From assembly GCF_949628215.1 (NCBI RefSeq), contig NC_134276.1:65640733-65704732 (forward strand): DNA of 64,000 bases, read 5' to 3'. A model generated the notes under the pieces. The model saw only the letters and a program-made list of their open reading frames with translations. It made no database searches and was not told the origin of the DNA. Source of the stretch: Phalacrocorax aristotelis. Taxonomy: Eukaryota; Chordata; Aves; Suliformes; Phalacrocoracidae. Below, one piece after another: positions 13,859-23,400 of this stretch (its first letter is position 1; each line of letters starts with the position of its first letter). A program made the translations under genes and the position numbers.

Positions 13859-14085
13859 GTGGTTAAGATACACCTGTTGGTATTTCTTTGGCACACTGTT
13901 TCGGTTTTGTCTAAGGTTAATAAGCAATTTAAGAATATCATCCAGAGATCTGCCCCAAGGCTCGATAGCTATGGGTGGCAGGGTATGTGGGATAGTATGG
14001 GCAAATGCCTAAGACAGTGGGCATCCCAAGTGTTTTGGGACTTCATCCCTGAACAAGTGCAGAATCTGAAAAATTAGTAGAATAT

Positions 14086-15095
14086 TTGAAGGAAGTATGT
14101 TGTCTCCCTGGCAATCCCAGAGAGATGCAAATCACTGCAATGTGCTGGGGCCTGGCCCCTGCCTATAAAACCCTGTTTAACACTGTTCAGTACCCCCAAG
14201 GGGAAGAGAAGGCCTCTGGATCTAAAAGGACAAAAACAAGGAAAGCGGCAAGAACTGCGGCCACTCAAACCCCCACTACACGCATTGCAGCTGAATCAGA
14301 GGATCAACCCGTGCCAGTATCAGTTGCCCCCATACACAAGAAGAAATCTTGGAAGAGAAAGTCAACTCACTTAGAAAGCAATGATGAAGAAGCAGGGCCG
14401 TCACGAGGTGAGGGGGAGGAAGAGGAAGAACTCGTACAAGAAACGGAAACTACCCGATCCCCATCCTTGAGTGAGCTGCGAGATACGTGAAAAGATTTCA
14501 TCCATCGTTCAAGTGAGCACATTGTCACCTGGCTGCTCCGATGCTGGGATAAGGGGGCCAGTAGCCTGGAATTAGAGGGGAAGGAAGCCAAACAACTGGG
14601 ATCCCTCTCTAGGGAAGGGGCATTGACAAAGCAATTGGAAAAGGAACACAAGCCCTCAGCCTCTGGGGGCGACTCCTGTCCGGAGTGAAGGAAAGGTAAA
14701 CCTTCAAGGAAGATGTTACATATTGCCTAGGAAAATGGACAACCATGGAGAAAGGTATCCAGTATCTAAGGGAATTAGTTGTGCTTGGGGTGATTTACAG
14801 TGACCTGGATGATCAACAGTCATCCAAAGATCCAGATGAAGCCCAGTGCACATGACCCATGTGGCGGAAGTTTGCATGGAGTGCACCATCCTCATATGCA
14901 AACTCATTGGCAGTAATGTCCTGGAGAGATGACGAGGCACCAATGGTGGCAGAGGTGATTGATAGTCTCTGAAATTATGAAGCAAATATTTCTTCCTCCC
15001 GCGTCTCAGCTATGGAGAAACTGTCCTGGGAGGTCCAGCAACTCAAAGAAGATATGTCCTACTCCCCACCGGTATGGACCTGTACCGCAATTAAC
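14086..15095 (+). pseudogene. gag remnant, first segment, ERV copy A
   Basis: An open stretch of about 134 codons has a basic Lys/Arg/Thr-rich region, then an acidic Glu run near 14,410-14,440, and ends at TGA 14,488-14,490. The same frame resumes at once and stays open for about 65 more codons with a capsid-like segment (IVTWLLRCWDKGASSLELEG). Later parts are out of frame with each other. The segment ends near 15,095 in sequence that recurs, diverged, at 15,805-15,890. It is a structural-protein relic with at least one stop and several frameshifts, and has no function expected. Confidence 0.6.
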
Positions 15096-15097
15096 AA

Positions 15098-15800
15098 CCG
15101 CAGCAAGCAATTAACAGCAAGCCGCTAAAGAAACACATCAACAGGTTTCGATTTACCTATAAAGTTTACTATACAGGAATGTCACATGGGCTGAAGAGAG
15201 GAAAGGAAACTTTAAATGAGAAGAAATATACCCACACCTGATTAAATACTGTGTAATATGTTAGTCCCTAGAGCTTTGGTAATTCTTCATATTTTTACAA
15301 GGGCAGCACTGATACTATCACTTCTGGACATACTCAGTATAATATTTGTCAAGCCCCGTGCTTCACTAGATACTTTTCGTTTTATCCAAAGCGAGCAGTA
15401 AGATTTTTTTCTTTTTGCTGAGTGTTAATGGTAAAAGAAACAGATATCAAAGAAACAATAAAGAGAACATTTCTGTTTTGTCCTCTTCTTAGAACACGTG
15501 ATAAGAATGATCTATGTACTCGATGGAAGTGAAGAGGGGTTATTTTGGGCTCACCCAAATTCCTCAAAAAAGTTCCTGATACCTAGTGCAAACAAACATA
15601 TGTAAATGTACACTCCTCTCAAGCAACATCCAAACTTTAAAACAAATGTTCTATTTTTCAATAGGAAATAATGAGGCTCTAAAAAAGTAAATATTGTGGA
15701 ATTATACAGTTTTCCATAAAAATGCTTTACTCTGTCCTTAGTTGGCGGAAGGTAACATTTGCCAAATCCATTACCTTACACACTTTAGAACACTGCTATT
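15098..15800 (+). other. Non-gag insert inside the ERV, present in both copies
   Basis: About 700 bases separate two partial copies of the same gag segment. I see no retroviral protein in it and no terminal repeats. The same block lies in copy B (about 31,089-31,791 on the - strand), where it forms the outer end of the copy. It therefore existed before A and B separated, or the duplicated unit simply began here. Its origin is unknown; it could be host sequence carried by recombination. Confidence 0.6.
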
Positions 15801-15804
15801 ATTA

Positions 15805-16264
15805 TTCCTCGTCTCCGCTGTTGAAAAACTGTCCTGGAAGGTTCAGCAGCTCGAAGAGGTCCTACTCCCCACCTGTACAGACCAGCATCTCAGCCATAAG
15901 GAGTAAGCGTCCCTCGGCTCAAGAGAGAGGATACACACCATGGGCCACCCTGTGGTTTTACCTGCGTGACCATGGAGAGGACATGAGCAAGTGGGATGGA
16001 AAACCTACCTCGACCCTAGAGGCACGGGTATGTGAGCTGCAAGGAAAAACAAACACTCAGGGAGGTTCTTCCAGGAAAGCTGCTGCTCCAGTTTCCAGTA
16101 AGCAATTCCCCAGACAGAGGAGTAGAAGCGCTGATTATATTTATGATCCAAATAGAGACACTTGTGATTCGTATTTACAAGAAGGGAGTGACGAATACTA
16201 TGATCAGGACTACAGGGGCCCTGCCTCCAGCCAAGTGGAGGAAAGGGACAATCAGGTTTATTAG
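15805..16264 (+). pseudogene. gag C-terminal remnant, ERV copy A
   Basis: The frame from about 15,805 to TAG 16,262-16,264 encodes a Ser/Arg-rich segment followed by YTPWATLWFYLRDHGEDMSK and an acidic, Tyr-rich tail (DEYYDQDYRG). It is open in both copies. No CCHC zinc knuckle is visible, which fits ERV-L-type gag as I remember it. The beginning repeats the end of the first gag segment at roughly 85% identity by eye. The open frame upstream of 15,805 belongs to the insert and not to gag. Confidence 0.6.
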
Positions 16265-16299
16265 ACTGTGTGGATCTGATGGCCTGGCACATCAGACCC

Positions 16300-16728
16300 A
16301 CAGGAATATAAAGCGAATATATATAGTGTATATATATAGGGGCAGAACCCATCAGCATTGCTGGAGTGACAGGGGGATCCCAAGAGCTAACTGTATTGGA
16401 GGCTGAAGTGAGCCTAATCGGGAATGAGTGGCAAAAGCACCCCACTGTGACTGGCCCAGAGGCTCTGTGCGTCCTTGGGATAGACTACCACAGGAGGGGG
16501 TATTTCAGGGTCCCAAAAGGGTACAAGTGGGCTTTCGGTGTAGCTGCCTTGGAGACGGAGGAAATTAAACAGCTGTCTACCTTGCCTGGTCTCTCAAAGG
16601 ACCCTTCTGTTGTGGGGTTGCTGAAGGTCAAAGAACAACAGGTGCCAATTGCCAACACAACAGTGCACTGGTGGCAATATCACACCAGCCAAGACTCCCT
16701 GATTCCCATCCATGAGCTCATTCACTGA
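16300..16728 (+). pseudogene. Protease region with active-site deletion, ERV copy A
   Basis: The frame ending at TGA 16,726-16,728 holds the C-terminal part of a retroviral aspartic protease and the link to RT (LGIDYHRRGYFRVPKGYKW). In copy B the matching sequence begins with an Asp-containing active-site stretch. In copy A that part is replaced near 16,317-16,340 by an AT dinucleotide-like tract, so the catalytic Asp codon is gone. The TGA before RT is shared with copy B. Confidence 0.7.
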
Positions 16729-17676
16729 CTGGAGAGCCAAGGATTCATCATCAAGACTTGCTCACCATTTAACAGTCCCTTATGGCCCGTGTGGAAGTGT
16801 AATGGAGAGTGGAGGCTAACAGTAGACTATCGTGGCCTGAACAAAGTCACTCCGCCATTGAGTGCTGCTGTGCCGGACACGCTAGAACTTCAATACGAAC
16901 TGGAGTCAAAGGCGGCCAAGTGGTATGCCACAACTGATATCGCTAATGCATTCTTCTCCATCCCTCTGGCAGCAGAGTGCAGGCCACAGTTTGCTTTTAC
17001 TTGGAGGGGCGTCCAGGACACCTGGAATCGACTGCCCCAGGGGTGGAAACACAGTCCTACCATTTGCCATGGACTGATCCATAATGCACTGGAACAGGGA
17101 GGAGCTCCGGAACATCTGTACTACATTGATGACATCATTGTGTGGGGCAACACAGCAATAGATGTTTTTGAGAAAGGGAAGAAAATAGCCCAAATCCTTC
17201 TGAAAGCTGGTTTTGCCATAAACCAAATTAAAGTTAAGGGACCCGCACAGGAGATCCAGTTCTTAGGAATCAAATGGCAAGATGGACATTGTCAGATCCC
17301 AACGGATTTGATCAACAGAATAGCAGCCATGTCTCCACCAACTAGTAAAAAGCAAACACAAGAATTTTTGGGCGTTGTGGGTTTTTGGAGAATGCATATT
17401 CCAAATTACAGTCTGATCGTAAGCCCTCTCTGTCAAGTGACCCAGAAGAAGAACGATTTCAAATGGGGCCCTGAGCAACAGCAGGCCTTTGAACAGATTA
17501 AACGGGAGACAGTTCATGCAGTAGCCCTTGGGCCAGTCCAGGCAGGACAAGGTGTAAACAATGTGCTCTGCACTGCAGCCGGGGAGAATGGCCCTACCTG
17601 GAGCCTCTGGCAGAAAGCACCAGGCGAGCCAAAGTCGACCCCTGGGGTTTTGGAGTTGTGGATACAGAGGGTCTGA
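16729..17676 (+). pseudogene. Reverse transcriptase, ERV copy A (interrupted pol)
   Basis: The frame is open from just after the TGA at 16,726 to 17,676. Polymerase landmarks appear in order: LTVDYRGLNKVT (finger region), TTDIANAFFSIPL (motif A, first catalytic Asp), LPQGWKHSPTICHGL (motif B) and YYIDDIIVWG (motif C, the two catalytic Asp). The thumb/connection start follows (FLGVVGFWRMHIPNY). The last 15 or so codons are read out of frame: a shift between about 17,610 and 17,660 moves the true frame to the overlapping one that starts VDTEGLKPAI. All polymerase Asp codons are present, but stop and shift prevent a full-length pol. Relative to copy B there are few differences (for example Cys/Arg and Pro/Thr near the start). 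Confidence 0.9.
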
Positions 17677-18219
17677 AGCCCGCTATACTCCAACTGAAAA
17701 AGAGATATTGGCAGCATATGAAGGGGTTTGAGCTGCTTCAGAAGTGGTTGGTATTGAAGGTTGCTCCTCCTGGCACCCGACTGCTGGTGCTGGGCTGGAT
17801 GTTCAAAGGAGACGTCCCCTCTACGCATCATGCAACTGATGCTACGTGGAGCAAATGGGTTGCACTGATCACCCAAAGGTCTCGAACAGGAAACCCCTGT
17901 CGCCCAGGAATCTTGGAAGTGATCACGGACTGGCCAGAAGGCAAAGACTTTGGAATATCACCAGAGGAGGAGGTGACACGTGCTGAAGAAGCCCCACTGT
18001 ATAACAAACTGCCAGAAGCAATACGCCCTGTTCACTGATGGGTCCTGTCGCCTTGTGGGAAAGCACCGGAGATGGAAGGCTGCTCTATGGAGTCCTACAG
18101 GGCAAGTCGCAGAAACTGCTGAAGGAGAAGGTGAATCAAGCCAGTTTGCAGAGGTAAAGACCATCCAGCTGGCATCAGACATCGCTGAACGGGAAAAGTG
18201 GCCAGTGCTCTGTCTCTGA
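17658..18219 (+). pseudogene. Connection and RNase H region, ERV copy A
   Basis: Two overlapping frames (to 18,038, and 17,980-18,219) carry the connection domain and RNase H start. RNase H is recognised by ALFTDGSC (first acidic residue), SSQFAEVKTIQLA (Glu) and, one codon after the TGA at 18,217-18,219, TDSWMVANAL. The domain thus spans a frameshift and a stop, both present in copy B too. The last RNase H motif, RHVDAHVP, lies in the integrase frame downstream. Confidence 0.8.
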
Positions 18220-19354
18220 ACTGACTCCTGGATGGTGGCAAATGCCCTGTGGGGGTGGTTACAGCACTGGAAGGAGAACAACTGGCAGCACAGAGGCAAA
18301 CCCATCTGGGCTGTCACATTGTGGCAAGATATTGCTGCCCGGGTAGAGAACCTGGTTGTAAAGGTACGTCATGTGGATGCTCACGTCCCCAAGAGTCGGG
18401 CCACTGAAGAACATCGAAACAACCAGCAGGTAGATCAGGCTGCTGAGATTGAAGTGGCTGAGGTGGATCTGGACTGGCAGCATAAGGGTGAATTATTTCT
18501 AGCTCGGTGGGCCCATGACACCTCAGGCCATCAAGGAAGAGATGCAACATACAGGTGGGCTCGTGATCGAGGGGTGGACTTGACCACGGACGCTATTGCA
18601 CAGGTTATCCACGAATGTGAAGCATGCGCCGCAATCAAGCAAGCCAAGCAGGTAAAGCCTCTGTGGTATGGGGGACGATGGCTGAAATATAAATATGGGC
18701 AGGCCTGGCAGATTGACTATATCACACTCCCACAGACCAGCCAAGGCAAGCGCCATGTGCTTACAATGGTGGAAGCAACGACCGGCTGGCTGGAAACATA
18801 TCCCGTCCCCCACACCACTGCCCAGAACACTGTCCTGGGCCTGGAAAAACAAGTCCTGTGGCGACACGGCACCCCAGAGAGAATTGAGTCAGACAACGGG
18901 ACTCATTTCCAGAACAACCTCATAGACACCTGGGCCAAAGAGCACGGCATTGAGTGGGCTCGAGTATCACATCCCCTATCTTGCACCAGCCTCCGGGAAA
19001 ATCGGAAGATACAATGGACTGTTAAAGACTACAGTGAGAGCAATGAGGGGTGGGACATTCAAACACTGGGATACACATTTAGCAAAAGCCACCTGGTTAG
19101 TCAACACTTGGGGATCTGCCAGTCGAGCTGCCCCTGCCCAATCAGAACCCTTACGTACTGTGGAAGGGGATAAAGTCCCGTGTAGCGCACGTAAAAAATA
19201 TGCTGGGGAAAACAGTCTGAGTTATTCCTGCCTCAGGCAAAGGCAAACCCATTCGTGGGATTGCTTTTGCTCAAGGACCTGGGTGCACTTGGTGGGTGAT
19301 GCGGGAGGATGGAGGAGTCCGATGTGTGCCTCAAGGGGATTTGCTTTTGGGTGA
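18220..19354 (+). pseudogene. RNase H end and integrase, ERV copy A, catalytic Glu lost
   Basis: After the TGA the frame is open to 19,173. It contains RHVDAHVP, then an HHCC zinc-binding module (HDTSGH and CEAC), WQIDYI (first catalytic Asp) and ESDNGTHF (second catalytic Asp). Near 18,955 the true frame shifts to the one ending at 19,354, where the third catalytic position reads GKIGRYNG. Gly (GGA at 19,004-19,006) stands where integrases need Glu; copy B still has Glu. The C-terminus runs out into non-coding sequence and no env follows. Confidence 0.85.
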
Positions 19355-19854
19355 AAACAGCCAATGAACTGAATGCTATGCTGTTAATTGCTTTATAATG
19401 TTGTACGTCATCACTCCTATGGTTGCTATATGGCACATCACCAGTATCATGGTAAGAACCTCCCAAATTAATAAAAAAAAAGAACTTTCATTGAACCAAG
19501 CAAAATGCAACGGTGATAGAACAAGGACTGACAGTGCAGCAGTGATGGAATAAGGACTGCCTTCATTCAGCATGCAACAATCTAACACCACACACACCAT
19601 CTCCCCTGCCCTGAAATACTGTTACGATAGGTGGAACCCAAAGTCATGGACTAAATGAACTCAATGGACATTTTTGTGGACGTTTGTGGATATTTCACAG
19701 CCATTTTACAGGGGTGGTCCATAGACTAGGGGAATGATAAATGAAATCTGTATATTGTATTAAAGGACGAGAAGGCAGATAGGGGTTATTGAAGTTGTAT
19801 TGGATAGTATGGGACCTGAGCATGATGTAAATGGTGTGGAATAGGGGTGGATAC

Positions 19855-20448
19855 TGTCATGGTTTTAGCTGGGATGGAGTTAATTTTCTTCACTGCAGCT
19901 GTTACAGTGCTGTGCTTTGGACTTAGTATGAGAATAATGTTGATAACACACCGATGTTCTAGTTGTTGCTGGGCAGTGCTTGTACTAGTCAAAGACTTTT
20001 CTACCTTCCCATGCTCTGCCACGTGCACAAGAAGCCGGGAGGGGAGGGGGCACAGCTAAGAGAGCTGATCCAAACTGGCCAAAGGGATATTCCATATCAT
20101 GAAACATCATGCCCAGTGTGTTAACTGGGAGGAGCTGGCCGGGGGACGCATGCAGCAATCGCAGCTCGGGGACCCGCAGCGCCAGTCGGCAGGTGGTGAG
20201 TGGTTGTATTGTTTGTGGTTTTGGTTCTTTTCCTTTTTCCCTTTAACTTTTTATTATATTATTGTTATTATTATCATAATCAATATTATTATAAGTATTA
20301 TTTTAATTATTAAACTGTTCTTATCTCAGCCCACAAGTTTTTTTTTTTTGCTTTTGCTCTTCTGATTCTCTCCCCCATCCCACATGAGTGGGGGAGTGAG
20401 CAAGCGGCTGCGTGGTGTTTAGTTGCCAACTGGGGCTGAACCACAATA
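19855..20448 (+). repeat. 3' LTR of ERV copy A
   Basis: This 594-base block matches the 5' LTR along its length. It starts TGTCATGG, has the same AT-rich tract and ends CCACAATA instead of CCACGACA. A purine-rich stretch (GGAATAGGGGTGGA) precedes it, as expected for plus-strand priming. Its first ~370 bases match the remaining LTR of copy B better than they match its own 5' LTR. Confidence 0.9.
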
Positions 20449-23400
20449 GCGCAAAAGGACTTACAGACAAGGATTCTCCCAAAAAATGGCAGTCTCTCTC
20501 TTCCAATATAGCAGTGCCTGTGTTTGACAAGCTTTTTGATGTGTGCATAGAGTGGAAGATTGCTTCCTCAAAACAGTAGCCAAAAATCTCCTGCAAGATT
20601 TAAGCATAGTTTGGATGCAAGGAACTCAAAGACAAGTTTCAGTCTGAAGGTGATGGCTGTGTTATAAATCTGACTGACAAGCAGGAGCATTGTGCTGTCA
20701 ATAACGATTACAAAGGGTGTAGGAAAGAGGAAATCTTTTGTTGGGTAGACTGCAGAGCACAGTGATATATATGGGCTACAAGAGAGGAATCACTTCTCCT
20801 TCGAGCTCTCTTGATTAAAAGTGAGAAAAGGAAGGAGAAGATTCACAGCATTGCAACTTTCCGGGTTGCCCTGTGCTAGCATAAGCAGAGGGCTGTATAT
20901 TGGTCACTTTGCCTATCTGAGGAATGTAAGAGGCTCAGAAGTCCAGGCTCAGAAAATTCATCTTCTGGAGGGACCTAATAATAACTAAGGTAAATGTGTG
21001 CTGTTATGAACTGAAGGTGGTCCTGCATTCCCTAAAACCCAGCACTGACAGCTACTGTTCTTGTGCAGAAACGTTTCTGAGGCATGCTGCCAAGGGACAG
21101 TCAGCGCCTTTCACAGGCAGATTTTTGCCCACAACAGATGGAAGTAACAGCCTGTAGTTGCAAACAGAAGCCTAACAACAGCAAGAAAGGACACGACTGT
21201 GTAGAAACAGTGGCACAGACAAAGCCGATGAGCTTTTAAGGCAGACATGTACCAGGAATACCTTGTTGAAGGGGACCTGCAATAAGCAGCGAGGGACCAA
21301 GAACTTTCTCATGAAGTACAAGTCAATCATCTATGCATACATCCTCCTATGTTAGCTGATTCTATCTATTCTTACTATCTGCTGTTAAGTATCTGTGTGT
21401 TCACACATCTTATGTTGAACTGTATGAACATACTGTTTTTCAGAAATGCTCTGTACTCATCTTATGTTCTGCTGTGAAAATCCATTTATAAATTCCTGTA
21501 AACCTTGTGCAATATACCAAGATTTGTAAATTCCTGTAAACCTTGTGCAATATACCAAGAAGATTCATAACCTTGTTACTGAACTTTGCAAAGGAAGAGA
21601 TAAAAATAAGCTTTGATAATGTCATTGTAGGCCTGTTTGGGCTTCTTTTTTTTTTTTGTTTACCTCTTAGGTTGAGTAGAGGGTAAGATAAAGGAGAAAT
21701 ACATGAGGGAGGTGCCCTTTCTCTTGTAAAGAAGTGTGCTATAGATTTTGGTGCTGGAGCTATTAAATTTCTTTCCAGCATCCTCTCTATGTTCTGTATA
21801 TACTCCATATCTATAAAGTGCTGAGTGTCATGCCACATCTTTTTGATTAATAGTGTTTCCTGCAGACATATCTAGCCACTGTCATCAAACAGCCCTGAGT
21901 CCTACAGCTCCCATCCATAGCCCCGCAGTCAAGAATATGCCCACATTGGTAAGCCTGGCGGAGAGACCCTGAACAGATGAAGAGCTCGGGCTTCCCAGGA
22001 GCAGCTGATGCCATGTTTACATCCTTCATGTGTCTACCATGTGAAACAAGCAAGTATATGAGCCGCTTTTGGGACATTCAAGGAGGCTTGCACTGAAGGA
22101 TGCATTACACTCAGCTGTCTCAACCATCTGGTGTGTTTCTACGTGGGCAAACAGGTTCATAGTTTCCCCCTGCCAACAGAGTTACCAGAGGGATGTGTGT
22201 GGTTCCTCTGGCTTCAGGGAACCCAGCACATCTTCAGGCACCCTAGGCATCTTGGTATGTGCCAAATAGACTTGCCAAAGTTTAAGCAGCACCTCAGCAG
22301 CAGCAGGAGTGGGTCTTTGACTGACTGGCCTGGAAGGTGTCTGATTTAGGGTGAGCTTGGTAGCTCTCCAGGCCCAAATAACTCAAAGGACTTGATCTCC
22401 CATTGCTTGAAATGGAAGTTTAGGCATGTGGCTCACAGGCACTTACCTACATTTAACAGCTAAATTTAGAAGTCTACAATCTGGAGCTGAATTACACTCC
22501 ATATTTCCCATTACAGCTCATGACCTGGCAAAAATACTCACCCAGAAGCATCTTCTGAAACTTTTTGACCTCCTTTATTTCCACTTTTTCCACTACTCTG
22601 AAACAGCCCTCACACACCTCCATAATTAGGTCATCTTTGCCCTTTGTCATTTTGGCCTCCAATTCTGAGTCTTTTTACGCACACTGAATGGTCTAAGTGC
22701 CTTTTTGTAACAACTTGAGACTTTGGAAGCTCAGAAAAAGCAAAAACTATTGTATCTCCAGACTCTGCACACGAGTTGTTCATAGGTACTATAGTTGGTG
22801 TCTGTTGCATCTTTGAGATCCTAGAATGACTGGAGAGTAGTTAAGATTAATCTTACAGCTGGTAAACAAGTCTGAGAAGCCTTGTGCCCTCAAGAAAATT
22901 ACTAAACTAGTGGATCCTGGCTCAACACGACAAAAACCAGGGAGGGAGAAGGGCACAGAGACAGGGGACCTCTGAAGAGGGTCAAGGAAACACATGCAGA
23001 AACACACACTTGACAGAAGAACTAATAACTTCAAGTATCTGTTAAACCTCATAAACAGTATTTTTCCCATTAAATATTTACTGTCATTATATTACTCAGT
23101 AATGTTTTTGTCTCAAAATAACATGATGCTTTTGAAAGGTGACTAAGCCACTTTGTGCAATCATGATGAACTGCAACAGGTCAACAGCTTTAATAAACTC
23201 AGCATAAGGGGGAAGGAAGCGAGTCCCCACTCTGAGAAACAAAAGACCTGAGGCCTCAGCCTTGACCCACAGGTATCAGAGGGATAGTTAAACCTGAACC
23301 TGCGGCACTTCTTTTTCCTCGGTGAATTTGATAAAAGTGCTTTCGAACCCAGTAAACACAGGGCAGATTAAGACTGTGTGTGCAGAGCAGCAAATGAAAG

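Larger units (their letters stand above)
12861..20448 (+). mobile_element. ERV copy A: LTR-flanked, env-less class III (ERV-L-like) endogenous retrovirus, inactivated
   Basis: Two LTRs (12,861-13,447 and 19,855-20,448) bound an internal region with primer-binding site, leader and gag remnants, protease, RT, RNase H and integrase in retroviral order. No envelope frame lies between integrase and the 3' LTR; only about 500 bases of non-coding sequence are present. Lack of env, the YIDD-type polymerase box and the overall pol sequence style point to the ERV-L (class III, spumavirus-related) group common in birds; this assignment is from memory. The coding region is broken by several stops and frameshifts, so the element cannot be autonomous. 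I could not define a convincing target-site duplication at the two outer edges. Confidence 0.9.

Noticed and set aside
19355..19854. Possible env between integrase and 3' LTR
   Set aside because: Only about 500 bases remain, without a signal peptide, transmembrane or surface-protein-like frame; ERV-L-type elements usually lack env.
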